A stretch of DNA of 52,924 nt from an uncultured Olsenella sp. GTDB taxonomy: Bacteria; Actinomycetota; Coriobacteriia; Coriobacteriales; Atopobiaceae. Each line of letters begins with the position of its first letter. Position 1 is the stretch's first letter. This document shows, one piece after another, positions 17,484 through 24,766 of the stretch. Under the pieces are notes generated by a model. It ran no database searches. It was not told where the DNA came from and saw only the letters and a list, made by a program, of their open reading frames with translations. The stretch spans positions 1 to 52,924 of the forward strand of contig UQIF01000014.1 of NCBI GenBank assembly GCA_900540955.1, written 5' to 3'. The translations under genes were made by a program, and so were the position numbers.

Positions 17484-17969
17484 TTAGATGCCAGCCTTTC
17501 TCTTTGCCTCAGGCCAGGTAAGATCCGGGGTAGTGAACGCAGGATTGATGATCAGCTTGACGCCGCGGGAATCCAGATAATTCAGCGCATCAATCTGGGG
17601 CTCCGTGAGGTACAGCATCTTTTCGACAAGCTTCGCGCCGTCGCAGTTGGGCTGAGGACCGCAGTTGAGGACACCGTCGAACTCAAAGCCCCGCTCCACG
17701 AGCTCCTGAACGGTCTCGGGCGTCTTGAAGATCACGAGATAGCGCTTCTTTGACGCAGATGCCTCGGGAAGCTTCTCGAGAGCTTTCGCGACAGAAAAAC
17801 CAAGCACGCGAATGGATCCGAGCGTGTTTGCAAAGACTCCGAGCATGAACTTGTCCCGAGAGATCTCATCATCGACGATGATCACGCCATCGACCGGGTT
17901 CTCCTTCGTCACCCTTGTTGTTGTCTGGCCATGCACCACACGACTGTCCACGCGATAGTGAGCGATCAA
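17484..17969 (-). CDS. PTS mannose-family EIIB component
   Basis: First gene of the operon. The frame is open from GTG 18035, but TTG 17969 gives the natural family start (IAHYRVDSRVVHGQTTTRVTK) and 161 residues, the usual EIIB length, with GGAGAGGGG upstream. The phosphorylated His is in RVVHGQ. VDGVIIVDDEISRD and the NCGPQ-containing region are as expected of the family. EIIB passes the phosphate from EIIA to the sugar during import. The start is unverified, and the longer form of 183 residues is possible. Confidence 0.85.
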   Translation of the reverse strand: MIAHYRVDSRVVHGQTTTRVTKENPVDGVIIVDDEISRDKFMLGVFANTLGSIRVLGFSVAKALEKLPEASASKKRYLVIFKTPETVQELVERGFEFDGVLNCGPQPNCDGAKLVEKMLYLTEPQIDALNYLDSRGVKLIINPAFTTPDLTWPEAKRKAGI

Positions 17970-18051
17970 TTCAATACCCCTCTCCAATTCCGGATGCAAT
18001 GTCTGTAAGGAAGGCCTCCGACGATATATTCGCACAACTTGGGTTGAACTG

Positions 18052-18084
18052 AACCATTCGAACCGGGATTAATCGTAAATGGTT
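18052..18084. promoter_or_regulatory. Inverted repeat upstream of the PTS operon, possible operator
   Basis: AACCATT (18052-18058) and AATGGTT (18078-18084) form an inverted repeat with 19 bases between the arms, about 85 bases upstream of the EIIB start. RpiR-family regulators bind such repeats. This is only a candidate. Confidence 0.35.
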
Positions 18085-18112
18085 GGTTTTTTTGGTTCGG
18101 CGGTAAAAGAGA

Positions 18113-18140
18113 GGACCCCTTGCTCTAAGGCAAGGGGTCC
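18113..18140 (-). terminator. Terminator of hisS
   Basis: A perfect 11-bp stem (18113-18123 with 18130-18140) has a 6-base loop and is followed on the minus strand by TCTCTTTTA. It lies just after the hisS stop. Confidence 0.75.
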
Positions 18141-18164
18141 CATCAGTAAATATGTATCCCGAGC

Positions 18165-19478
18165 CTACGCCAGGCGAGCGGCGACCTCGGCGGCGAGGTC
18201 GGCCATGGGGACCTGGACCTGCTCATGGGTGGCCATGTCGCGGATGGTGGCGGCGCCCGCGGCGACCTCGTCGGGCCCGAGCACGACGCAGAGCGTCGCG
18301 TGGAGCTTGTCGGCCTGCTTGAACTGGGACTTCAGGCTGCGGCCCTGGTAGTCTGCCTCGGTGCGGATGCCGGCACCTCGCAGCGCGAGCGTGGCGGCAA
18401 AGACGGCGTCTCGCTCCTCAGTCCCCGTGCCGGCGACGTAGACGCAGGTGGGCTCGGGGGTCGCGAGGTCGACGCCCTGGGAGGCCAGCGCGAGCGCGAT
18501 GCGCTCGAAGCCCACGGCGAACCCGATGCCCGGGGTGTGCTTGCCGCCCTCGAGCTCCATGAGGCCGTCGTAGCGGCCGCCGCCGCCGATGGCGCCGACG
18601 CCGGCATCTGCGACCTCGACCTCAAAGACGGTGCGGGTGTAGTAGTCGAGACCGCGCACGAGCGTCGGGTCCTCGATGTAGGAGATTCCGGCCTCGTCGA
18701 GGTACTTCTTTACAGCAGCGTAGTGCTCGGCGCAGTCGTCGCACAGGTGGTCGTTGACCAGCGGAGCTTCGGCCATGACCTCGTGGCAGTGCGGGTTCTT
18801 GCAGTCGAAGGCGCGCAGCGGGTTGATCTCGGCGCGCTCGAGACAGTCCTCGCACATCTCGTCCTTGTGGTCGAGGATGAACTGGCGAACCTTCTCGCGG
18901 TAGGCGGGGCGGCAAGCGCCGTCGCCCATCGAGTTGATGTAGAGCTTGAGCTTGGAGGAATCGAAGCCGAGGCGCTTGAAGTACTCCATGAGCATGATGA
19001 TGCACTCGGCGTCGGCCGCGGCGTCGGGAGCGCCCAGCCACTCGACACCCACCTGGTGGAACTGGCGCAGGCGACCCTTCTGGGGGCGCTCGCCGCGGAA
19101 CATTGCCTCGGCGTACCAGAGCTTGGCCGGCGCGCCGCCCTGCGGGACGAAATTGTTCTCGACGGCGGCGCGGACCACGCCCGCGGTGCCCTCGGGACGC
19201 ATGGCCATGCGCTGGCGCGGCTTCAGGCCGGCCTCGGTGCCCTTCTCGAGGAGGTCGCCGAACAGCGCGCCGGAGACCACGCGGAACATCTCCTTGCGGA
19301 CGACGTCGGTAGACTCGCCGATGCCGTGGACGAAGGTGTCGACCTGCTCGATGGCGGGGGTCTCGATCATGTCGAAGCCGTACGCGCCAAACAGCTCGCG
19401 CGCCACGTCCTGCATGTGCTGCCACGCGCGCATGTATCCGCCGTACAGATCCTCGGTTCCCTGAACCTTCTGTCCCAT
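18165..19478 (-). CDS. hisS: Histidyl-tRNA synthetase
   Basis: Charges tRNA-His. The 437-residue product shows the class II motifs: motif 2 FRGERPQKGRLRQFHQVGVE (~127-146), the HisA motif LVRGLDYYTRTVFE and motif 3 GIGFAVGFERIALAL. The C-terminal anticodon-binding domain ends in DLAAEVAARLA. The N-terminus QKVQGTEDLYGGY corresponds to the usual 'vrGtrDilP' start. Length is normal for bacterial HisRS. The gene is preceded by a gap of ~300 bases after ilvE and appears monocistronic. I saw no T-box upstream. Confidence 0.96.
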   Translation of the reverse strand: MGQKVQGTEDLYGGYMRAWQHMQDVARELFGAYGFDMIETPAIEQVDTFVHGIGESTDVVRKEMFRVVSGALFGDLLEKGTEAGLKPRQRMAMRPEGTAGVVRAAVENNFVPQGGAPAKLWYAEAMFRGERPQKGRLRQFHQVGVEWLGAPDAAADAECIIMLMEYFKRLGFDSSKLKLYINSMGDGACRPAYREKVRQFILDHKDEMCEDCLERAEINPLRAFDCKNPHCHEVMAEAPLVNDHLCDDCAEHYAAVKKYLDEAGISYIEDPTLVRGLDYYTRTVFEVEVADAGVGAIGGGGRYDGLMELEGGKHTPGIGFAVGFERIALALASQGVDLATPEPTCVYVAGTGTEERDAVFAATLALRGAGIRTEADYQGRSLKSQFKQADKLHATLCVVLGPDEVAAGAATIRDMATHEQVQVPMADLAAEVAARLA

Positions 19479-19668
19479 GAGACACGTCCTTTCGGTTTAC
19501 AAAGAAGCCCTCTTCAGGCGTCGATTTCCAACCGTTTAGTATACCTGCTCTCACCGCCGGGACCACCCGCGCGAGTGACTAGCCCTTCTCTCTGGCGTGC
19601 TTATGAAATTGCCCCGTGAAACGGGGCAACTAATCTTCTTCCGTAACAGACGCCCGAGCAACGAACGG

Positions 19669-19762
19669 CGGCCCCGCCTTACCTCAGGCGCAGTTCTGCA
19701 GGAAGGCCCCGCAAAAGCGGGGCCTTCCGAAGCTGTTTGAGCACTGAGGCAAGGCGGGGCCG
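19669..19762. repeat. Nested palindromes downstream of ilvE
   Basis: An outer inverted repeat with 19-base arms (19669-19687 and 19744-19762, one mismatch, core GGCCCCGCCTT) encloses a perfect 12-bp hairpin (19701-19712 with 19717-19728, loop AAAA) with the related core GGCCCCGC. It lies 12 bases past the ilvE stop. The inner hairpin probably terminates ilvE transcription. A smaller hairpin (GCCCCGT-GAA-ACGGGGC) lies nearby at about 19611-19627. Confidence 0.8.
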
Positions 19763-19774
19763 ACCCTCCGAACG

Positions 19775-20806
19775 CTACTCCACGTCGATCTTGTGGACCC
19801 AGTTGTGCTTATCCTCGATCGCGCCGGACTGGATGCCGGTGAGCGTCTCGCGGAGCTTCTTCATGACGGGGCCGACGTGCTCCATGCCGTAGACGACCTT
19901 CTTGTCGCCGTTGTCGATCTCGCCGACCGGGGAGATGACGGCGGCAGTGCCGCACATGCCGCACTCGACGAACTGGTCGATCTCGTCGAAGCGCACCGGA
20001 CGCTGCTCGACCTCCATGCCGAGGTCCTCGGCCACCTGCACGAGCGAGCGGCGGGTGATGGAGGGAAGGATGGAGTCGGTGAAGGACTGCGGGACGACGA
20101 GCTTGCCCTCCTTGGTCACGAAGAGCACGTTCGCGCCGCCGGTCTCCTCGACGTAGGTGCGGGTCTGCGGGTCGAGGAAGAGGTTGTCGGCGTAGCCGGC
20201 GGCGTGGGCAAGCACGCTGGGGTGCAGCGACATGGCATAGTTGAGGCCTGCCTTGATGTTGCCGGTGCCGTGGGGCGCCGCGCGGTCGAACTCGGGGACT
20301 ACGAGCTTGACGGGCTTAACGCCGCCCTTGTAGTAGGGGCCCACCGGGGTGACGAGGATGCGGAACTGGTACTCGTCGGCAGGCTTGACGCCGATGACGT
20401 CGCCCGTGGCGAACATGAACGGGCGGATGTAGAGCGTGGCGCCGGAGCCGAAGGGCGGCACCCAGGCGGCGTTGGCCTTGACGACCTGCTCGACGGCCTC
20501 GACGAACTTATCCTTGGGGAAGGAAGGCATCTCGAGGCGGGCGGCGGAGTCGTACATGCGCTGCGCGTTCATGTCGGGACGGAAGCAGACGATGGAGCCG
20601 TCCTCGGCGGTGTAGGCCTTGAGGCCCTCGAAAACCTCCTGGCAGTAGTGAAGCAGGCCGGCGCACTCGGAAAGCGTGACGGTGTGGTCGGGGGTAAGCT
20701 CGCCCTCGCCCCACTTGCCGTCCTTGTAGTTGCAGACATAGCTGTAGTCGGTGTGCTGATAAGCGAAGCCGAGGCTACCCCAGTCGATGTCCTTCTTCTG
20801 CACCAT
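19775..20806 (-). CDS. ilvE: Branched-chain amino acid aminotransferase
   Basis: PLP-dependent fold-IV transaminase of 343 residues that interconverts Leu, Ile and Val with their 2-oxo acids. The PLP lysine is Lys185 in GTGNIKAGLNYA. ATLYIRPFMFATG, YVEETGGANVLFV and CGTAAVISPVG are family blocks of the type II (longer, fungal/actinobacterial/firmicute) BCATs. The start ATG 20806 has AAGGAGATG upstream. It is divergent from the threonine aldolase gene, and no other branched-chain genes are adjacent. Confidence 0.95.
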   Translation of the reverse strand: MVQKKDIDWGSLGFAYQHTDYSYVCNYKDGKWGEGELTPDHTVTLSECAGLLHYCQEVFEGLKAYTAEDGSIVCFRPDMNAQRMYDSAARLEMPSFPKDKFVEAVEQVVKANAAWVPPFGSGATLYIRPFMFATGDVIGVKPADEYQFRILVTPVGPYYKGGVKPVKLVVPEFDRAAPHGTGNIKAGLNYAMSLHPSVLAHAAGYADNLFLDPQTRTYVEETGGANVLFVTKEGKLVVPQSFTDSILPSITRRSLVQVAEDLGMEVEQRPVRFDEIDQFVECGMCGTAAVISPVGEIDNGDKKVVYGMEHVGPVMKKLRETLTGIQSGAIEDKHNWVHKIDVE

Positions 20807-21004
20807 GCTTTACATCTCCTTGCATCGGCGCGGCCAGCGCGCCATTGGTAATCCACACCCGTTTGGTATGTAGGTCGTTAGGTTAATCCTGTTTCCGGAA
20901 AGCGGCGATTCGCGTGCCGAGCTGTTAACATTGGCTGGCCTGCGCACTCTGCGCGCGATGCCGCGTCTCTTTATTTCCAAGTCAAATCGTCGAAGGGCAA
21001 TCTT

Positions 21005-22057
21005 ATGCACATGTTCCGCAACGACTACTCCGAGGGCGCAGCGCCCCAGATTCTCGAGGCGCTTACGCGCACGAACGAGGAGCAGTGCGTCGGCTACACC
21101 GAGGGCGACCCGCACTGCGAGCGAGCCCGCAAGCTCATCCGTGCCGCCTGCGGCCGCGATGACGTGGACGTCGAGTTCTGCATCGGCGGCACCTCGGCCA
21201 ACATCGTGGGCGTCACCGGCATGCTGCGCGACTGGGAGGGCGTCATCTGCACCAAGGACGCCCACATCAACGTGCACGAGACCGGCTCCATAGCCGCCTG
21301 CGGCCGCACCATCCTGCCCACGCAGGACGCCGACGGGTTCCTCTCGCCCGACGAGGCCGAGCGCGTCTGGGTCAACCAGACCATGACCGGGCGCCACATG
21401 ACGCGTCCCGCCATGATCTACATCACCAACGCGACCGAGTTCGGCGGCGTATGGGATCGTGAGCGCTTCGACGCCATCTGCGACTGGGCCCGCAGCCACG
21501 ACCTGTTCGTCTACGTCGACGGCGCCCGCATGGCAACGGCGCTCACCTCCCGCGGCTGCGACCTCACGCTCCCCCACCTCGCAAAGCGCGCCGACGCGTT
21601 CTACCTCGGCGGCACCAAGAACGGCATGCTCTTCGGCGAGGCCATGGTCATCGCCAACCCGCGCCTGCGCGAGTCGTTCCCGTTCCTAATCAAGGAGCGC
21701 GGCGGCCTCATGGCCAAGGGGCGCCTGCTCGGCGTTCAGTTCGAAACCGCCTTCGCGCAGCCCGACGACGGCGGCGAGGCCCTCTACTGGCGGCTCGCCC
21801 GAAGCGCGAACGACTGCGCGCTGCGCCTGCGCGAAGGGTTGAACGAGCTCGGCTTCGAATCCTACCTCCCAGCGAACTCGAACCAGCAGTTCTTCGTCGT
21901 CACTCCCGAGGTCGGCAAGAAGTTCGAGGACGCCGCCGGCTGCGAGACCTTCGCCCAGCTTCCGGACGGCCGCCTCGTGATTCGTTTCGTGACCTCCTGG
22001 GCCACGCGCCTCGAGCACATCGAGGAGCTGCTCGAGTTCGCCGCTACGGTTGCGTAG
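21005..22057 (+). CDS. ltaE: Threonine aldolase / beta-eliminating lyase family
   Basis: PLP enzyme of 350 residues in the low-specificity threonine aldolase family (threonine to glycine + acetaldehyde). It starts MHMFRNDYSEGAAPQILEAL, with GYTEGDPHCERARKLIR after it. The PLP-contacting Asp is in VYVDGARMATAL (Asp172) and the Schiff-base Lys in FYLGGTKNGMLFGEA (Lys205). A related activity on another beta-hydroxy amino acid cannot be excluded. The start ATG 21005 follows AAGGGCA. It stands alone and is followed by the repeat at 22113-22250, whose second hairpin plus T6 looks like its terminator. Confidence 0.88.
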   Translation: MHMFRNDYSEGAAPQILEALTRTNEEQCVGYTEGDPHCERARKLIRAACGRDDVDVEFCIGGTSANIVGVTGMLRDWEGVICTKDAHINVHETGSIAACGRTILPTQDADGFLSPDEAERVWVNQTMTGRHMTRPAMIYITNATEFGGVWDRERFDAICDWARSHDLFVYVDGARMATALTSRGCDLTLPHLAKRADAFYLGGTKNGMLFGEAMVIANPRLRESFPFLIKERGGLMAKGRLLGVQFETAFAQPDDGGEALYWRLARSANDCALRLREGLNELGFESYLPANSNQQFFVVTPEVGKKFEDAAGCETFAQLPDGRLVIRFVTSWATRLEHIEELLEFAATVA

Positions 22058-22112
22058 GCGCGCTTCTTGCCAAGAAACCCGACGCATACCGACCCGCATC
22101 GGCCTTCCGCGA

Positions 22113-22250
22113 GATAGTTCGAAACTTTACCTACCTTTGCTAAGGCGGGTAAACGCGGGCGGAACGAGCCGGTGCTTCTTGCCAACTGGGGTTTTGTGAG
22201 TGGTTCAATACTTTACTAGCCTTTCAAAAGGCAGGTAAAGTATTGAACCA
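22113..22250. repeat. Direct repeat copy 1 flanking the orphan nuclease gene, with two hairpins
   Basis: About 135 bases, matched in the same orientation by 23423-23556 at roughly 80-85% identity by eye; one 24-base block (22175-22198 and 23485-23508) is identical. Hairpin A has arms 22126-22137 and 22142-22153 (TTTACCTACC type, with G-T pairs). Hairpin B is a perfect 16-bp stem (22201-22216 with 22235-22250) followed by T6, so this copy can also terminate the threonine aldolase transcript. Confidence 0.88.
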
Positions 22251-22270
22251 TTTTTTGATGCCCCCTGGCA

Positions 22271-22300
22271 TTGACTCGCGCAGCTCTCCTCCCGTATAGT
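22271..22300 (+). promoter_or_regulatory. Strong sigma-70-like promoter of the orphan nuclease gene
   Basis: TTGACT (22271-22276) and TATAGT (22295-22300) are separated by 18 bases, each with five of six consensus bases. The predicted leader is ~55 bases to the start at 22363. The gene therefore carries its own promoter inside the repeat-bounded unit. Confidence 0.7.
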
Positions 22301-22362
22301 TCTCCATCAACTCACGCTTTACACTCCCCACCCACATAGCGTTCCAGTTGATTGGAGGACGG

Positions 22363-23391
22363 ATGCCGTACCCCCACTATGTCGTCTTCTCCCACAAAAC
22401 CGCACTCGAGCGCCTCCGTTCCGTCCCGCCACAGGTTGGACCTGATAAGCCGCTTGGCGAGCCGTTCTACTCAATCCCCTTCTCATCGAAGACGAAGGTC
22501 GCGCTCCAGCTGGACCTCGAGAGCATGGGAATACGGGCGCACCCGCTCGACCTCCTCGTAAGCAAAGAGGAGCGCCCGACGCGAAGCCCCCGCATTCGGA
22601 CCCACAGCGCCGGCCTTCTGGAATACCCAGGCTGGCTTATGCGCGTCATCAACCGGGACACGTTCACGTGCGGGCCCGAGCTCGTGTTCATCCAGCTCGC
22701 GATGAAGCTGCCGCTCATCGATGCGGTCGTGCTCGGCTACGAGCTCTGCGGCGCCTACTCGCACTTCGCTGGCAATATCTCGGGTTTCTACGACCGGCCG
22801 CCGCTCACTTCAGTCACCGCGATCTCGGAGGCAATCAGTCAGCTCGAGGGTCTTCGCGGCATAAAGAAGGCGGAAGCCGCGCTGCGATGGGTCCGCGACG
22901 GCGCGCGCTCCCCCATGGAAACGGTCCTTTCGTGCTGCCTGAGCCTCCCCGCCCCGATCGGAGGTCTCGGTTTCGAGGCACCGGAGCTCAACTACCCCAT
23001 CGCGCTTGACGAAGCTGCTTCCAGACGAGCCGGAAGCAAGACCTGCTTCGTAGACCTTGCCTGGCCGGGCGCGCAAAGAGGTCTCGAGTACAACGGTTCG
23101 GAATTCCACCTTGACGCGGCGCGCGACCGCAGGCGCATTGAGGGACTTGAGCACATGGGCTGGTCAATCAACACGGCTGACCTCTACGAGATGCGCGATT
23201 TCCGCAGGCTTTGGGACCTCGCCGGGCTCCTGAAAGGCAAGATCCCGCGCGCATCGGAGGCGTCTCCCCTCTACAAAGAAACCCGCACGTTGCACCAGCA
23301 GCTGCTTGAGGCAACGCGCTTCAACCTCGGCATGGAGAGAGCGCTCTTCGGAGTCGACGTCCCGCGCGGGCTGGTTACGTACCACATCTAG
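22363..23391 (+). CDS. Orphan AbiEi-like / PD-(D/E)xK (DUF559-like) putative nuclease, paralogue 1
   Basis: Protein of 342 residues without a secure name. The start ATG 22363 follows TTGGAGG. The N-terminal ~130 residues have the feel of AbiEi-type antitoxin/regulator proteins (FSHKTALERL, then RSPRIRTHSAGLL and LVFIQLAMKLP). The C-terminal part has the spacing of Vsr/DUF559-type restriction-like folds: Glu186 in SPMETVL, Asp231 in CFVDLAWPG, Glu242 in GLEYNGSEFH, followed by RDRRRIEGLEHMGW. It resembles the protein at 33492-34520 in length and order of motifs, though not closely in sequence. No partner toxin, methylase or second antitoxin gene is adjacent. It is bounded by ~135-bp direct repeats. 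Function is unknown: defence, repeat-linked mobility or regulation are all possible. Confidence 0.75.
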   Translation: MPYPHYVVFSHKTALERLRSVPPQVGPDKPLGEPFYSIPFSSKTKVALQLDLESMGIRAHPLDLLVSKEERPTRSPRIRTHSAGLLEYPGWLMRVINRDTFTCGPELVFIQLAMKLPLIDAVVLGYELCGAYSHFAGNISGFYDRPPLTSVTAISEAISQLEGLRGIKKAEAALRWVRDGARSPMETVLSCCLSLPAPIGGLGFEAPELNYPIALDEAASRRAGSKTCFVDLAWPGAQRGLEYNGSEFHLDAARDRRRIEGLEHMGWSINTADLYEMRDFRRLWDLAGLLKGKIPRASEASPLYKETRTLHQQLLEATRFNLGMERALFGVDVPRGLVTYHI

Positions 23392-23422
23392 GAGGTTTCC
23401 CTAAAGAGAAGCGCCCTCGCAG

Positions 23423-23556
23423 GATAGTTTAATACTTTACCTACCTTTGCAAAGGTAGGTAAACACGAGCCGAGCGGGCCGGCCCTTCTTGCCAACTGGG
23501 GTTTTGTGGATGGTTCAATACTTTATTAGCCTTTATAAAGGTAGGTAAAGGAACCG
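23423..23556. repeat. Direct repeat copy 2 flanking the orphan nuclease gene
   Basis: Same orientation as 22113-22250. Hairpin A is here perfect (23436-23448 with 23451-23463, 2-base loop). Hairpin B is degraded on its right arm (ends GAACC without the GTATT block) and lacks the T-run. It begins 32 bases after the nuclease stop codon. Confidence 0.88.
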
Positions 23557-23600
23557 GACAACAAAACAGCTGACGCCAAGAAGGACGCCCGGCCAGCCCC

Positions 23601-23987
23601 CTACTCCTCCGTGGGGCGGCGGCGAAGCCGCTTGACCTGCGAGCGCAGGCGCTTGCCGGCCAGGCGGCGCTCCTTTGAGCCGCGTGTCGGCTTGGTCTTG
23701 TGGCGCACCTTCGGCGGACGGGAGCGGCGCGTGAGCTCCTCGCGGATCTTCTGCAGGCAGAGCTGGCGATTGCGATACTGGCTGCGCGACTCGCGCGACA
23801 CCACGACGATGCCCGTGGGCACATGCGTCGTGCGCACGGCGGAGTCCGTTGTGTTCACGCCTTGGCCGCCCGGCCCGGTGGCGTGGAACACCTGGACCTC
23901 GCACTGCCCCGCGAGTTCCTCGGCCGAGAGCCTCGCGAAGGCGGCGTAATCGCTGTATGTCAGGGTCTTCGTATCCATAGCGTCCAT
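23601..23987 (-). CDS. ArfB/YaeJ-like peptide chain release factor homologue
   Basis: Small RF-1-domain protein of 128 residues, probably a peptidyl-tRNA hydrolase that rescues stalled ribosomes. The catalytic GGQ is present in HATGPGGQGVNTTDSAV (~42-58). The C-terminus is very basic (RRSRPPKVRHKTKPTRGSKERR...KRLRRRPTEE), as needed for insertion into the mRNA channel. The codon-recognition domain of true release factors is absent. Two ATGs (23987, 23978) are possible starts; the first is used. No neighbour shares its direction closely. Confidence 0.85.
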   Translation of the reverse strand: MDAMDTKTLTYSDYAAFARLSAEELAGQCEVQVFHATGPGGQGVNTTDSAVRTTHVPTGIVVVSRESRSQYRNRQLCLQKIREELTRRSRPPKVRHKTKPTRGSKERRLAGKRLRSQVKRLRRRPTEE

Positions 23988-24009
23988 TGTAAGCGCTTCT
24001 TGCCACGAA

Positions 24010-24037
24010 GAAGGGCCCCGCTGAAGCGAGGCCCTTC
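24010..24037 (-). terminator. Terminator of the pit-DUF47 operon
   Basis: Imperfect 13-base stem (24010-24022 with 24025-24037; GAAGGGCC core) lies about 30 bases after the DUF47 gene stop. A CTTCTTGCC motif (23996-24004) follows it. Confidence 0.6.
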
Positions 24038-24066
24038 GGTGTCGTCTCGGTTGTCCGGCCGCAGCC

Positions 24067-24699
24067 CTAAGCGGACTTCATGATGACAGCGCGCACGATG
24101 CCGGCGGCGTCGTCGCAGGCATCGAGCACCTGCTCCATGCGATCGAAGATGCGCAGCCAGGTGACGGCGTACTTGCCGTCGGCCGCGGCATCATCCTCGC
24201 GGAACAGACGGCGCAGGGCGTTCTGGTAGACGGTGTCGCCCTCGTCCTCGATGTCGCCGACGGAGATGGCCTTCTCCATGACGGGCTCGGGCTTCTTGTT
24301 GTATTCGGGCAGGCGGTTGAGCATCTCCTGCAGCTCCTTGACCGCGCGGACGGTGAGGTCGGCAATCTGCTCCGCCTCGATGCGGGTGTCCTGGATGTTG
24401 AAGAGGTCGATGCGCATCGTCACGCCGTACATGGCGTCGGTGATGTCGTCCATGGCAAGGGCCAAATCAGAAATGTCCTCGCGATCGAGCGGGGTGATGA
24501 ACGACGTGTAGAGCTTGGTCATGATGGTCTTCACGCGCTCGTCACAGTTGGTCTCGAAGACCTTTATCTGCGGGATGCGGCTCATCGAGTTCGGGAAGTC
24601 GTGGATGATGCCGGCGTACTCCTCGGAGGTCTCGACGATGAGGGCGGCGAAATCCTTGAGGAGGGTGTAGAACTCGTCTTCCTTCTTGGTGCGGGCCAT
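24067..24699 (-). CDS. DUF47/PhoU-like phosphate-transport accessory protein
   Basis: All-helical protein of 210 residues of the DUF47 family (Pit accessory, PhoU-like). It starts MARTKKEDEFYTLLKDFAA and contains ITPLDREDISDLALAMDDITD, the family's most recognisable block, and a late GDIEDEGDTVYQNALRRLF, where acidic residues probably bind metal. DUF47 genes commonly sit next to pit and are thought to regulate the transporter. Here the gene lies 67 bases downstream of pit in the same direction, with an AAGGAG ribosome site. Confidence 0.92.
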   Translation of the reverse strand: MARTKKEDEFYTLLKDFAALIVETSEEYAGIIHDFPNSMSRIPQIKVFETNCDERVKTIMTKLYTSFITPLDREDISDLALAMDDITDAMYGVTMRIDLFNIQDTRIEAEQIADLTVRAVKELQEMLNRLPEYNKKPEPVMEKAISVGDIEDEGDTVYQNALRRLFREDDAAADGKYAVTWLRIFDRMEQVLDACDDAAGIVRAVIMKSA

Positions 24700-24766
24700 G
24701 GTGTGCTCCTTGTCTTTGAGGTGGCCGGATAGGCCGGTCGGTTGGAAAGTCGTTAGATCGGATCGA

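Larger units (their letters stand above)
22058..22362. other. Gap holding repeat copy 1 and the promoter of the orphan nuclease gene
   Basis: This 305-base gap contains the direct repeat at 22113-22250, two CTTCTTGCC motifs (22063-22071, 22175-22183), a T-run, and a strong promoter at 22271-22300. I see no coding frame. Confidence 0.7.

Noticed and set aside
14849..17521. An 890-codon open frame antisense to the isomerase and EIID/EIIC genes
   Set aside because: Sense-strand PTS genes are unmistakable; the antisense product has the Arg/His/Glu/Asp composition of a shadow.
19479..19620. T-box leader ahead of hisS
   Set aside because: No T-box consensus or specifier-type structure was found; in this group a T-box would be expected more often ahead of ile or trp genes.
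22113..23556. CRISPR array or composite transposon
   Set aside because: Only two repeat units with a gene between them and no spacers; no transposase and no clear target-site duplication visible.
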